Positions 1-8,880 are shown, numbered from the stretch's first letter. The stretch is DNA of 35,526 bases from Bacteroidales bacterium (GCA_024401715.1 JAKSKO010000020.1:1-35526); one strand, 5' to 3'. Numbers and translations are program-made. The notes: a model not told the origin generated them from the sequence alone.

Positions 1-47
1 TATCGACCTAAAGGTCTCTAAATATGGTTGTTTCGCAAATGCGAAAC
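1..47. repeat. 47-bp interspersed repeat, copy A
   Basis: Bases 1-47 are identical to 8905-8951, and after one mismatch a further seven bases (TAAATTA) also match. The unit holds two hairpins: GACCT-AA-AGGTC at 5-16 and GTTTCGC-AAAT-GCGAAAC at 30-47. It lies 22 nt behind the stop codon of the minus-strand phosphomannomutase gene, so it would be in that gene's 3' untranslated RNA. The copy starts at the window edge and may extend further. No T-run follows the hairpins, so it is not a classical intrinsic terminator. Confidence 0.9.
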
Positions 48-69
48 TTAAATTATATAGTATACAATT

Positions 70-1434
70 CTAAGCTCTGGTTCCTCCGAACCTGTTAACA
101 ATAATCTCCTGTGCCCGGGCTATTTTTTCGGCCATGAGCGCGGCCGATGAAGCCTCACAGATAAAACGCAGATAAGGCTCTGTGTTTGAAGGCCTTACAT
201 TAAACCACCACTGAGGGAATTCCAGACGGAAACCGTCAAAATCCATTTCGGCCGACGGAGTTTCCTCCGCCTTGAAATACTCACATACGGCAGCCATGGC
301 GCCCTGCTTGTCCTCAACACGGAAATTGATTTCACCGGAATTCTGATATGCGGCAATCTCTGCTATGGCCTGGCTTAGGGTCTTGCCCTCTTTCTTCAGG
401 CCGCTTACGATGCGAAGCACAATAAGCGAGGCAAGAAGTCCGCTGTCCGAATAGAAAAAGTCCTTGAAATAGTAGTGTCCTGCAAGCTCTCCGCCCCACA
501 GACCGTCTATTTCGCGGAGCTTCGGCGCTGCAAACGCACGGCCCACACGCCAGGTGTGAACATCACAGCCCATAGGCTGCAGATACTCGGCCACAGCCTT
601 TGACGAACGTATCTCCTGCAGAACCTTCGGGTTCTTAGCGCCGCGCTCGCCAATGAAGTAGCGGCTCATCAGGGCAATCACAAGGTCCGGAGCAACGAAC
701 TGCGATTTCTCGTCCACGAACATCACACGGTCCGCGTCGCCGTCATAGATTACCCCGACATCGGCCTTTGTCTGTGCAACAAGAGCCTTCAGAGCCTCAA
801 CGTTCTTCGGCACCAGAGGGTTGGGCTCGTGATTTGGGAATCGGCCGTCAATGGTATCGAAAATATAGGCCGGAGCATCGCCGTACACCTCATGCGCAAA
901 GAGGCAGGACATGCCGTTGCTAAGGTCCATGGCAATCTTTATATTGGAAAGGTCCGCCTTGAACGGCTCCATGAACTTGTAGTAGTCCGCCATGATGTCC
1001 AGCTGGCGCACCTGGCCTTTGACAGCTGCGGCAGGTGTTGGCCTTCCCTCCTCTATCCATTTCTGGATCTGTCCAAGGCCGTTTGCAAGGCCAACCGGAA
1101 GGGCATTCTCGCGGCTTACCTTCATGCCGTTATACTCGGCGGGATTGTGCGATGCGGTAATCTGCACCGATGCCTTGAAGCCATAGTTTGCAGTTGCAAA
1201 ATACACCATAGGGGTGCTGCTGAGGCCCAGATCCGCCACATTGGCGCCGGCGTCCGTGATTCCGGCAACCAGGCTGTCATGAATTTCCTGGGATGATGTG
1301 CGGCAGTCGCGTCCCACCAGTACGGTGTCCGCGCCAAGCAGTTCCGGGATGAAATATCCAACCTTATAGGCGGTTGTCTTGTCGAAATCCACGTTGTAAA
1401 TACCGCGGATGTCATATGCGTGGAATGCTCCCAT
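70..1434 (-). CDS. manB: phosphomannomutase / phosphoglucomutase
   Basis: An alpha-D-phosphohexomutase that interconverts hexose 6-phosphate and 1-phosphate in the cytosol, feeding nucleotide-sugar synthesis. All four active-site elements are visible in the 454 residues: the phosphoserine loop TASHNP (Ser about 95), the metal loop DGDADR (231-236), the sugar-binding loop GGELAGHYYF (about 314-323) and the phosphate-binding RPSNTEPYLR near the C-terminus. Length is normal for bacterial PMM/PGM enzymes. It is the last gene of ruvX-def-manB, starting 2 nt after def, and is followed by repeat copy A. Whether mannose or glucose phosphate is preferred cannot be read from the motifs, so the manB symbol is tentative. 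Confidence 0.93.
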   Translation of the reverse strand: MGAFHAYDIRGIYNVDFDKTTAYKVGYFIPELLGADTVLVGRDCRTSSQEIHDSLVAGITDAGANVADLGLSSTPMVYFATANYGFKASVQITASHNPAEYNGMKVSRENALPVGLANGLGQIQKWIEEGRPTPAAAVKGQVRQLDIMADYYKFMEPFKADLSNIKIAMDLSNGMSCLFAHEVYGDAPAYIFDTIDGRFPNHEPNPLVPKNVEALKALVAQTKADVGVIYDGDADRVMFVDEKSQFVAPDLVIALMSRYFIGERGAKNPKVLQEIRSSKAVAEYLQPMGCDVHTWRVGRAFAAPKLREIDGLWGGELAGHYYFKDFFYSDSGLLASLIVLRIVSGLKKEGKTLSQAIAEIAAYQNSGEINFRVEDKQGAMAAVCEYFKAEETPSAEMDFDGFRLEFPQWWFNVRPSNTEPYLRFICEASSAALMAEKIARAQEIIVNRFGGTRA

Positions 1435-1436
1435 TG

Positions 1437-1985
1437 TTATTTGGATTTGTAGGATGTTCTTATCTTGCCCTTTACGATATTCTGCAGTTTCTTTGCAATG
1501 ATTTTCTTGCGTATGGGCGCAACCTTGTCAACAAATAGCGTACCATCCAGGTGGTCCAGTTCGTGCTGCACCATGCGGCAGGCGAATTTGTCGAAAACTT
1601 CCTCCACTTCCTCAAGCTCTTCGTTATAGTAACGCACCTTGATCTGTGACGGGCGGGTTACATCGGCATACACGCCGGGAACGCTTAGGCAACCCTCATT
1701 GAAAGTGCAGGTGGAGGTGCTCTCCTCCACAACCACAGGGTTGATGAGCGTGCGTTTGAAACCGGCAAGGTAAGGGTAGTTCTCCTCCATCCCCTCTCCG
1801 GTAACAATAACCACGCGTTTTGGAACGCCTATCTGAGGAGCCGCAAGACCGCAGCCCTCGGACTGCACCAGAGTTTCCTTGAGGTCTGCAACAAGCTGGG
1901 CGATCTCTTCCTTCGCCCCAAGATCCACATCCTGCGAAATCTCACGCAGAACTTCCTGTCCGAAAAGATAAATTGGTCTGATCAT
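1437..1985 (-). CDS. def: peptide deformylase
   Basis: Removes the formyl group from the N-terminal methionine of nascent proteins, an Fe2+ hydrolase acting at the ribosome. The three signature motifs are present in 182 residues: GCGLAAPQ (44-51), EGCLSVPG with metal ligand Cys99, and HELDH (141-145) with the other two ligands and the catalytic Glu. The MIRPI start is the usual family N-terminus. The start codon overlaps the ruvX stop as ATGA, so the two are probably translationally coupled, and the phosphomannomutase follows after 2 nt. Confidence 0.97.
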   Translation of the reverse strand: MIRPIYLFGQEVLREISQDVDLGAKEEIAQLVADLKETLVQSEGCGLAAPQIGVPKRVVIVTGEGMEENYPYLAGFKRTLINPVVVEESTSTCTFNEGCLSVPGVYADVTRPSQIKVRYYNEELEEVEEVFDKFACRMVQHELDHLDGTLFVDKVAPIRKKIIAKKLQNIVKGKIRTSYKSK

Positions 1986-2395
1986 TTTCTTCTGTCCATA
2001 TAAGTTTGCAGGATAATGGAGGCGCTTATCTTGTCCACCTCTGTCTTGTCCCTTCTGCGCGATGCCTTCATGCCTCCGTCTATCATTGCCCTGTGGGCCA
2101 GCACGGAAGTGAACCTCTCATCCTCCAGTTCCACCCTGATCTGCGGGAACGCCTTGGAAAGATTTTTCAGGAAGACCTGCACATCGGCGGCAGCTTCGGA
2201 AGGGGCGCCGTTCATATTCACCGGCATACCCACCACAAAGAGCACAATCGTCTCTTTTTCAGCATAGTTTTTGAGATAATCTATTATCTTTGCAGTAGGA
2301 ACCGTCTCCAAAGGAGAGGCGAAAATTCCAAGAGGATCGCTTACAGCAAGTCCTGTACGCTTTCTGCCGAAATCTATGCCGATTATCCTGTCCAT
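1982..2395 (-). CDS. ruvX: YqgF/RuvX-family pre-16S rRNA nuclease
   Basis: An RNase H-fold nuclease of the YqgF family, linked to 5'-end maturation of 16S rRNA and annotated by homology as a putative Holliday junction resolvase. The start was placed at the MDRIIGIDFGRK methionine rather than 13 codons upstream, because this gives the canonical beta-1 strand with the catalytic Asp (residue 8) and puts the start just behind a consensus promoter. Other family marks are VVGMPVNMNG in the middle and the DERFTS segment. The protein is 137 residues, normal for the family. It is first in the ruvX-def-manB operon, with an ATGA overlap to def. Confidence 0.93.
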   Translation of the reverse strand: MDRIIGIDFGRKRTGLAVSDPLGIFASPLETVPTAKIIDYLKNYAEKETIVLFVVGMPVNMNGAPSEAAADVQVFLKNLSKAFPQIRVELEDERFTSVLAHRAMIDGGMKASRRRDKTEVDKISASIILQTYMDRRK

Positions 2396-2400
2396 GATTA

Positions 2401-3246
2401 ATGGACACAAAGATAGAAAATATGTCCAAGACAAACAAATTTCATATACACTGGGACTTCAGCAAATCGGAGCTTGCCATCATCGTCATGGCAGTGTCCG
2501 TGATGCTCTTTTCCCTGTTCTACGTGCTCTTTTCATACACACCCCTGCGCAATATCATACCAGGATACCCTACAGCAGCGGCAAAGCGCCAGCAGATTCA
2601 GAATGCCATAAGGATAGACTCTCTGGAAAGGAGCGTGCTGCGCTGGGAAGTGTATTCTGAGAATCTGCGCAATGTGATTGCCGGCAAGACAGCCGTCAGC
2701 ATGGAAAGCATCCTTTATAGCATGCAGCATCCCGACGACAGCGTGGAGGTGAAAGCAACGAAGAAAGTGACCGCCAATGCCGACAGCACCCTGCGTGCAA
2801 AGGTTGAAGAGGCGGAGCGCTTTGAGATTACCAGCAAGAATGTGAAGAAGATGGAAATTGAGGGCATGCACTTCTTCGAGCCTCTAAGCGGAACCCTCAC
2901 AGGAAGTTTCGACAACGCCCTTCACCCGTACGTGGAAATCACCGCACCGGAAGGCAGCGCCGTGAGGGCGGTTCTGGACGGCAGCATAATCTACACCGAA
3001 TGGAGCGAGGCCCTGGGCTGGTGCGTGATTGTGCAGCACGAAGACGGCATCATCTCCATCTACAGGCATCTGCTGAAATTGCTGAAGAATTCCGCCGACA
3101 ACGTAAGTGCCGGCACAGTTCTGGGCCTGCTTGGAGGCGGAGCCCTTACTGAAGGCTGCCACCTGCAGTTCGAACTATGGCACAACGGCAGCCCTATTGA
3201 TCCGGTAACCTACATAAATTTCTATTCTGAAAGCAGTGAAAAATAA
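2401..3246 (+). CDS. LytM/M23-domain membrane protein with degenerate zinc site
   Basis: A 281-residue protein with one N-terminal membrane anchor (about 25-45), a linker that is probably partly helical (60-155) and a C-terminal LytM/M23 fold (160-275), likely facing the periplasm. Zinc ligands of active M23 enzymes are the His and Asp of HxxxD and the second His of HxH. Here the first motif reads H175-PYV-E179 and the second H254-L-Q256, so two of three ligands are changed; His223 of YRHL is kept. It may therefore act as a binding or amidase-activating protein rather than a peptidase. An alternative start at 2422 (MSKTNK) follows an A-rich stretch and is at least as likely. Its stop overlaps dxr by 11 nt. 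Confidence 0.82.
   Translation: MDTKIENMSKTNKFHIHWDFSKSELAIIVMAVSVMLFSLFYVLFSYTPLRNIIPGYPTAAAKRQQIQNAIRIDSLERSVLRWEVYSENLRNVIAGKTAVSMESILYSMQHPDDSVEVKATKKVTANADSTLRAKVEEAERFEITSKNVKKMEIEGMHFFEPLSGTLTGSFDNALHPYVEITAPEGSAVRAVLDGSIIYTEWSEALGWCVIVQHEDGIISIYRHLLKLLKNSADNVSAGTVLGLLGGGALTEGCHLQFELWHNGSPIDPVTYINFYSESSEK
2408..2439 (-). promoter_or_regulatory. Bacteroidota-type promoter of ruvX-def-manB
   Basis: On the minus strand TTTG (2439-2436), a 20-nt spacer and TATCTTTG (2415-2408) match the Bacteroidota consensus TTTG-N19-21-TAnnTTTG perfectly. A start site about 5-7 nt downstream would leave a leader of only some 6-9 nt before the ruvX ATG at 2395. The promoter lies inside the 5' end of the divergent M23-like gene, so it and the early codons of that gene constrain each other. 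Confidence 0.8.
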
Positions 3247-4405
3247 CAATACCCCGAAGAGAATTGCGGTACTGGGCAGTACGGGCAGCATCGGCACGCA
3301 AACCCTGGATGTTGTTTCCCAGCATCCGGACCGCTTTGCAATAGACCTTCTTACGGCTAACAACCAGGTTGAACTTCTGGCAAAGCAGGCCGTGGAGTTC
3401 AATGTTCCGGACGTTGTAATCTGCAACGAAAGCAAATACCAGCAGCTGAAAGACGCCCTTGCCGGGACAGATGTAAGAGTTCATGCCGGCATGGATGCCG
3501 TCTGCGATCTTGTGGGCCGAAGCAGCGTGGACATTGTTGTTACCGCGATGGTGGGCTTCAGCGGAGTGCGTTCAACCGTTGCGGCGGTGAAAGCCGGCAA
3601 AACCATAGCTCTTGCAAACAAGGAGACACTTGTTGCCGCAGGCAGCGTTGTAACAGCGCTTGCACAGCAGAGCGGTTCCGAGATAAGGCCGGTGGATTCG
3701 GAACACAGCGCAATCTTCCAGTGCCTGCAGGGAAACATCGGCCAGAAAGTTGCAAAGATACACCTAACCGCATCGGGAGGCCCTTTCCGCACCTGGGAAA
3801 AAGCCGACATAGCTGCAGCCAAAGCTGCGGCAGCCCTGAAGCATCCGAACTGGAGCATGGGAGCGAAGGTTACCATAGACAGCGCCACCATGATGAACAA
3901 GGGCCTGGAGGTGATAGAGGCCAAATGGCTGTTCGGCACGGACGTGGACGACATTAACGTGCTGGTTCACCCGCAGTCCATAGTTCACTCCATGGTTGAA
4001 TACGAAGACGGCAGCGTCATTGCCCAGCTTGGGCATCCGGACATGAGAGAGCCAATCCAATACGCGCTTTCCTTCCCGGACCGCCTGTGTCTGAACAACA
4101 GGAAGCCGGATTTCCCCCAGCTGGCCAGGCTGGAATTCTTCGCTCCGGACATGGACAGATTCCCATGCCTTGCCCTTGCATTCGATTCCATAAGGCGCGG
4201 AGGCACAGTGCCCACAATCATGAATGCGGCAAACGAGGTGGCCGTGAAGGCATATCTGGAAGACCGCATATCTTTCTATGACATACCGCAGATCATTTCC
4301 GACACCATTTCGGGAATGGACATAATCCAGGACCCGGGCCTGGAAGACATTTACGCAACAAATGACGAGGCCTACGCCTACGCCAAAACCCTTGTAAAAT
4401 GGTAG
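3236..4405 (+). CDS. dxr: 1-deoxy-D-xylulose 5-phosphate reductoisomerase
   Basis: Converts 1-deoxy-D-xylulose 5-phosphate to 2-C-methyl-D-erythritol 4-phosphate with NADPH, the committed step of the MEP isoprenoid pathway in the cytosol. The 389 residues show the NADPH loop GSTGSIG (14-20), the metal ligands in PVDSEHSAIFQ (Asp154, Glu156) and NKGLEV (Glu225), the flexible loop region ASGGPFR (179-185) and VHPQSIVHSMVEY (244-256). The start is GTG and lies 11 nt inside the upstream M23-like gene; rseP begins 7 nt before its stop. This overlap chain suggests one operon with translational coupling. Confidence 0.97.
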   Translation: MKNNNTPKRIAVLGSTGSIGTQTLDVVSQHPDRFAIDLLTANNQVELLAKQAVEFNVPDVVICNESKYQQLKDALAGTDVRVHAGMDAVCDLVGRSSVDIVVTAMVGFSGVRSTVAAVKAGKTIALANKETLVAAGSVVTALAQQSGSEIRPVDSEHSAIFQCLQGNIGQKVAKIHLTASGGPFRTWEKADIAAAKAAAALKHPNWSMGAKVTIDSATMMNKGLEVIEAKWLFGTDVDDINVLVHPQSIVHSMVEYEDGSVIAQLGHPDMREPIQYALSFPDRLCLNNRKPDFPQLARLEFFAPDMDRFPCLALAFDSIRRGGTVPTIMNAANEVAVKAYLEDRISFYDIPQIISDTISGMDIIQDPGLEDIYATNDEAYAYAKTLVKW

Positions 4406-5739
4406 GATTGCTTAAAACGCTGGAGCTGCTTCTGGCTCTCAGCACACTTATACTCATCCATGAATTCGGCCACTTCCTCTTCGCCAAGATATTCGGCATA
4501 AGGGTGGACAAGTTCTATCTGTTTTTCGATGCCGGAGGTTTCCGCCTTTTCAGCACCAGGAACAACAAGCTGCTCACCCGCCTTTTCCCGAAGCTGAAAG
4601 ACGCACAGACGGACTACGGCATAGGATGGCTGCCGTTGGGCGGTTATTGCAAGATAAGCGGCATGGTGGACGAGAGCATGGACCGCGAACAGCTGAAGCG
4701 GGATCCGCAGCCCTATGAATTCCGCAGCCACCCCGCCTGGCAGAGGCTGCTGGTGATGTTCGGAGGCGTGCTTTTCAACTTCATCTTCGCGATAGCCCTT
4801 TATGTGGGAATGATATACCACAACGGAACCTCCTACATCCCGAACAAGGGCAATAAGATTTATGCAGGCGAACTTGCCAGGGAGATGGGTTTCCAGACCG
4901 GAGACGAAATCCTCAGCTACGACGACTATGTTCCCGAGAGTTTCATAATGCTGCAGCCGGACCTTGCAAGGCGCAGCCCGCGTGTCGTTTCCGTTCTGCG
5001 CGGGAGAGATACCGTAAGACTGTACATAGACCATTCATATATAGGGGCGGTGCTTAATGACGGGGGCATGTTCGACCTTGCAGTGCCTTTCATCGTGGAT
5101 TCCATCCCGCACACTTCCCCGAACTACGGCTGCCCGATGCAGCACGGGGACATAGTGCAGGCAATAAACGGAGAGCCTGTCCTTTACGTACAGGATTCCC
5201 GCCGCATGCTGCAGGATTACAGGGGCGCGGAGGTTATGGTAAGCGTTCTTCGCGGGGATGAAAGTCTGGACATACCAATGAATGTGGACAGCCTGGGCCT
5301 TATGGGCGTAAATATAGTTTTCCCAAGCATAGAAACCAGAACCTACAGCTTTGCAGAGGCCATTCCCGAGGCTTTCAGGATGACGGGAGAGAACATAGGC
5401 GGATACATAAGGGATCTGAAACTTGTGTTCACACCGTCCACCGGGGCCTACAAATCTGTGGGCAGCTTCATAGCGATAGGACAGGTGATGCCGTCGGCAT
5501 TCGACTGGACCCGCTTCCTGGGAATACTTGCAATGCTAAGCATAATGCTGGGCGTAATGAACCTCATCCCCATCCCGGGACTGGACGGAGGCCACATCGT
5601 AATCACGCTTTTCGAGATTTTCACCGGCCACAAGCCATCGGAAAAGGTGCTGATGGCCATACAGACCGTGGGAATGATACTGCTGCTGATGCTTATGTTC
5701 CTGGCCTTCGGTAATGATATAACCAGACTTTTGAGATAA
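4399..5739 (+). CDS. rseP: site-2 (RIP) metalloprotease RseP
   Basis: An inner-membrane zinc protease cleaving substrates within the membrane, in other bacteria anti-sigma factors and remnant signal peptides. The HEFGH motif (21-25) sits in the first membrane helix and the third ligand is in PIPGLDGGH (Asp396), in the C-terminal helices. Two PDZ-like regions lie between about residues 150 and 310. The 446 residues include the insertion rich in charged residues after the first helix (about 45-75) that I associate with Bacteroidota homologues. It overlaps dxr by 7 nt. No anti-sigma factor is encoded in the window, so its substrate here is unknown. Confidence 0.95.
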   Translation: MVGLLKTLELLLALSTLILIHEFGHFLFAKIFGIRVDKFYLFFDAGGFRLFSTRNNKLLTRLFPKLKDAQTDYGIGWLPLGGYCKISGMVDESMDREQLKRDPQPYEFRSHPAWQRLLVMFGGVLFNFIFAIALYVGMIYHNGTSYIPNKGNKIYAGELAREMGFQTGDEILSYDDYVPESFIMLQPDLARRSPRVVSVLRGRDTVRLYIDHSYIGAVLNDGGMFDLAVPFIVDSIPHTSPNYGCPMQHGDIVQAINGEPVLYVQDSRRMLQDYRGAEVMVSVLRGDESLDIPMNVDSLGLMGVNIVFPSIETRTYSFAEAIPEAFRMTGENIGGYIRDLKLVFTPSTGAYKSVGSFIAIGQVMPSAFDWTRFLGILAMLSIMLGVMNLIPIPGLDGGHIVITLFEIFTGHKPSEKVLMAIQTVGMILLLMLMFLAFGNDITRLLR

Positions 5740-5743
5740 AATC

Positions 5744-6751
5744 ATGAACGATATGAAAAGAATACTGTGCTTTTTCCTTGCAATAATCTGCATCGCCGGC
5801 TGTAAAAGTGTGAACAAGAAAAACCTTCTTCCGAATATCAGCGGAAAGGCTGGCGAGGTGCTGGTGGTGGCAGAGCGTTTCCAGTGGGACAACATGCTTA
5901 AGGACTGCGTCCAGGCAAGCCTGTGCGCCGATGTTCCGTATCTGCCGATGAAAGAGCCCATGTACAATGTCATCACGGTTACCCCGTCCAACTTCTCGCA
6001 GATGTTCCAGATTCACCGCAACATCATTCTTTTCAATGTGAATGCGGGGGTGAACAACCCCGGAGTGGTGTACAGCTATGACCGCTGGGCAAAGCCGCAG
6101 ATAGTGATTACCGTGAACGCCGCAAGCCCGGAAGAGGCAACAGAGCTTTTCAATGCAAATATCGAAACCATAATGACTGCCATAGAGCAGAAAGAGAGGG
6201 ACCGCATCATTGCCAACACCCGCGCCTATCAGGAGCGCAAGCTGGCAACCGTGGTGAAGGATTTCATAGGCGGGGACATGGTGTTCCCAAGCGGATACAG
6301 CCTGAAGAAGCGTTCAGACAATTTCCTGTGGATTTCATACGAGACCACATACATACAGCAGGGTTTCATGATTTATTATTATCCTGCCGAAGGCAAGGGC
6401 CGGTTCACAGCCGATGCAATCGTGGCCCAGCGCAACAAGATCCTGAAGAAAGAGGTTCCCGGCATGGTTGAGGGCTCGTACATGACAACATCGGACTACA
6501 TAAAGCCGATGGTGAAATACGGCAGCTACAAGGGCATAAGCTTCGCCGAGCTGCACGCATTGTGGGATGTGGAGGGAGATTTCATGGGCGGCCCGTTCGT
6601 CTCCCACTCTTTCTACACCCCGGACAAACTGAATGTCGTGTGCATAGAAGCATATGTCTACGCGCCGAAATTCGACAAGCGCCACTACCTCCGCCAGGTG
6701 GAATCCCTGATATACGGATTCCAGTGGCCTGAGGAAGAGGAAGAAAAGTAG
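5744..6751 (+). CDS. DUF4837 family lipoprotein
   Basis: A 335-residue predicted lipoprotein: the N-terminus has a short basic stretch, a hydrophobic core and the lipobox IAGC with Cys20, so it should be lipidated and exported. The rest matches my memory of the Bacteroidota family DUF4837, which often follows rseP; its function is unknown. It starts 4 nt after rseP and closes the M23-dxr-rseP operon. A second start at 5753 (MKRILCF) would also fit the signal peptide. Its TAG stop is only one base from the facing TAG stop of rnr. Confidence 0.85.
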   Translation: MNDMKRILCFFLAIICIAGCKSVNKKNLLPNISGKAGEVLVVAERFQWDNMLKDCVQASLCADVPYLPMKEPMYNVITVTPSNFSQMFQIHRNIILFNVNAGVNNPGVVYSYDRWAKPQIVITVNAASPEEATELFNANIETIMTAIEQKERDRIIANTRAYQERKLATVVKDFIGGDMVFPSGYSLKKRSDNFLWISYETTYIQQGFMIYYYPAEGKGRFTADAIVAQRNKILKKEVPGMVEGSYMTTSDYIKPMVKYGSYKGISFAELHALWDVEGDFMGGPFVSHSFYTPDKLNVVCIEAYVYAPKFDKRHYLRQVESLIYGFQWPEEEEEK

Positions 6752-6752
6752 T

Positions 6753-8753
6753 CTACTTCTCTATAAGTTCGAAATCAAGGATCTTCTGGTCCAGATCCGC
6801 CCTGGTGACCTTTATCTTCACCGGTGTGCCAAGCGTGTATTTTGTCTTGGTCTTGCGGCCGCGTATCACATAGTGCTCCTCATCGAAGTAGAAGTAGTCG
6901 CTCTTGATGTCACGCAGCGCAACCATGCCTTCAATATGGGTTGGCTCCACCTGCACATACATGCCCCACTCCGTGATGCCGGACACCATGCCATCGAAAG
7001 TGTATCCCACCTTGTCCTGCATATATTCCACCATCTTGTATTTGATGGAGGCACGCTCCGCATTGGTGGCAACGGTTTCACGGTCCGATGAATGCTGGCA
7101 CAGGCCCTCGTAGTACTGCTTGTCCGCACTCTTGCCATCGGCCAGATATCTGGCCAGCAGGCGGTGCACCATCATATCGGGATATCGGCGTATAGGGGAT
7201 GTGAAATGGGTGTAGTATTCAAAGCCCAGGCCGTAATGGCCTATGTTCTCCACATCGTATTTGGCCTTGGCCATACAACGCAGGCCCATCATTGCTATGG
7301 CCTCCGCCTCCGGCTTGTCCTTAACCTTCGCAAACAGTTCGTTCAGCTCGGATGCAATCTTTTTCGCACCCTTGTCGGCGCGGAACTTATAGCCGAAGTT
7401 CTTCACGAAGAGGCCCAGGGTCTGCAGTTTCTCCTCAACAGGAAGGTCGTGGACGCGGTATACGAAGGTCTTGTCTCCGCACTCCCTGGCCACGAATTCA
7501 GCCACGCTGCGGTTTGCCAGCAGCATATATTCCTCTATAAGCCAGTTGGCCTCCTTGCTTATCTTCTGCATAACCTCCACAGGACGGCCTTTTTCGTCGC
7601 AGATGATTTTCATTTCCGGACGCTCGAAGCTTACCGCTCCGCTTTCGAAACGTCTCTGGCGCAGCTTGGCTGCAAGGGCCCAGAGGATATGTATTGTTTT
7701 TTCTATCTCTGTCTCCGGCTCCTGCTTTTCAATGATGGCCTGCGCCTGCTCATAGTCGAAGCGGTGGGCCGAGCGTATCACGGTGCGGCCGAACCATTTG
7801 CCAACAACATTGGCTTCGGCATCCAGCTCGAATACGGCGCTGAAACATAGCTTGTCTTCATCCGGACGCAGAGAGCATAGCTTGTTGCAGAGTTTTTCCG
7901 GCAGCATAGGCACGGTCCTGTCTGCAAGATACACCGATGTTCCCCTCTCACGGGCCTCCTTGTCCACAGGTGAATCCTCTGTTACATAATGGCTTACGTC
8001 GGCAATATGTACACCAACCTGCACCTTTCCTCCCGGAAGCTTCTTATAGCTGATGGCGTCGTCAAAGTCCTTGGCATCTGAAGGGTCTATGGTGAAGGTG
8101 AGCACCTTGCGGAAGTCTTTGCGCTTCTTTATCTCTTCGGCGCTTATCTCCTCGCTTATCTTGTCCGCTGCCTTCTCTATCTCCGGTTCAAAACGGTATG
8201 GGAGGCCGAATTCGGCAAGAATGGCGTGCATCTCAGTGTCGTTGGCGCCAGGTTCTCCAAGAACGTCAACTATATGGCCTATGGGGTTGTACTCCCCTCT
8301 TGGCCAGTCGTCCACCACAGCTGCAACCTTATAGCCCTGTTTCGCACCTTCTGGAATCTCAAGAATCTGGATATCATAGGGCATCACCTTGCTCTGCATG
8401 ATTACCCAGGCCTGTTTTCCCACAATATGCAGGAAACCCACGAAAGGCCTTGGACTGCGCTGGATTATTTTTGTGATAACGCCCTCGTAACGGTCCGGTT
8501 TCCCGGCCTCACCCGGCTTGCGTTTGGTTACATCCACGCTAACCTGGTCCCCGTTCAGGGCTCCATGGGCCTTGACGGCCTTGACATATACATCCCCTAT
8601 CTGAGGATCTCCGGTTATAACATAACAGAAACCCTCACGTGTCATCTGCACTTTTCCTTCAGATTGGAAAAGCACCTTGGCCTTGCGTTTGCGGGCCATG
8701 GCCTCGGCTCTCTTAGCCTTATATGCCTGTTTATTCTTTTGTTTTCTGCTCAT
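6753..8753 (-). CDS. rnr: ribonuclease R
   Basis: A processive 3'-5' exoribonuclease of the RNB (RNase II/R) family that degrades structured RNA. In the 666 residues, cold-shock-like RNA-binding regions (about 30-170) are followed by the RNB catalytic domain with the Asp cluster TIDPSDAKDFDD (221-232), HIADVSHYV, and HFTSPIRRYPD later on, and by a C-terminal S1 domain (about 580-660). The N-terminal 25 residues are rich in Lys and Arg; many RNase R proteins instead carry a basic tail at the C-terminus. It is monocistronic, preceded by a strongly palindromic leader region (8754-8960) and converging on the DUF4837 gene. Confidence 0.96.
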   Translation of the reverse strand: MSRKQKNKQAYKAKRAEAMARKRKAKVLFQSEGKVQMTREGFCYVITGDPQIGDVYVKAVKAHGALNGDQVSVDVTKRKPGEAGKPDRYEGVITKIIQRSPRPFVGFLHIVGKQAWVIMQSKVMPYDIQILEIPEGAKQGYKVAAVVDDWPRGEYNPIGHIVDVLGEPGANDTEMHAILAEFGLPYRFEPEIEKAADKISEEISAEEIKKRKDFRKVLTFTIDPSDAKDFDDAISYKKLPGGKVQVGVHIADVSHYVTEDSPVDKEARERGTSVYLADRTVPMLPEKLCNKLCSLRPDEDKLCFSAVFELDAEANVVGKWFGRTVIRSAHRFDYEQAQAIIEKQEPETEIEKTIHILWALAAKLRQRRFESGAVSFERPEMKIICDEKGRPVEVMQKISKEANWLIEEYMLLANRSVAEFVARECGDKTFVYRVHDLPVEEKLQTLGLFVKNFGYKFRADKGAKKIASELNELFAKVKDKPEAEAIAMMGLRCMAKAKYDVENIGHYGLGFEYYTHFTSPIRRYPDMMVHRLLARYLADGKSADKQYYEGLCQHSSDRETVATNAERASIKYKMVEYMQDKVGYTFDGMVSGITEWGMYVQVEPTHIEGMVALRDIKSDYFYFDEEHYVIRGRKTKTKYTLGTPVKIKVTRADLDQKILDFELIEK

Positions 8754-8777
8754 GAGGATAATACAATTAACTAACTC

Positions 8778-8836
8778 AAGTTTCGCAAGTATTAACTAAT
8801 TGTTATTCAAAGCTTTGTGCAGATCTTGCGAAACTT
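8778..8836. repeat. 12-bp inverted repeat in the rnr upstream region
   Basis: AAGTTTCGCAAG at 8778-8789 is exactly reverse-complementary to CTTGCGAAACTT at 8825-8836. The 35-nt loop contains the palindrome CAAAGCTTTG (8808-8817), and the octamer TTAACTAA occurs at 8767, 8792 and 8957. The arm core TTTCGCAA is also in the hairpin of the 47-bp repeat. The element lies in the probable promoter or leader of rnr and could be an operator, a leader hairpin or a decayed repeat element. Confidence 0.6.
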
Positions 8837-8880
8837 TTCCCCTACGCACAAATACTTTCTACGTTACCTTTTCCCTAAAT

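Noticed and set aside
2285-2292. TATCTTTG on the plus strand inside ruvX as a promoter for the M23-dxr operon
   Set aside because: The -7 box is perfect but no TTTG stands 19-21 nt upstream (nearest is 11 nt), so it was not listed, although the operon probably does start somewhere in ruvX.
4378-5034. 218-codon open frame on the minus strand inside rseP
   Set aside because: It covers the HExxH and first PDZ regions of rseP in antisense and has no membrane or domain pattern of its own.
7092-7850. 252-codon open frame on the plus strand inside rnr
   Set aside because: It is opposite the RNB catalytic domain of rnr, whose motifs are intact; a shadow frame favoured by codon usage.
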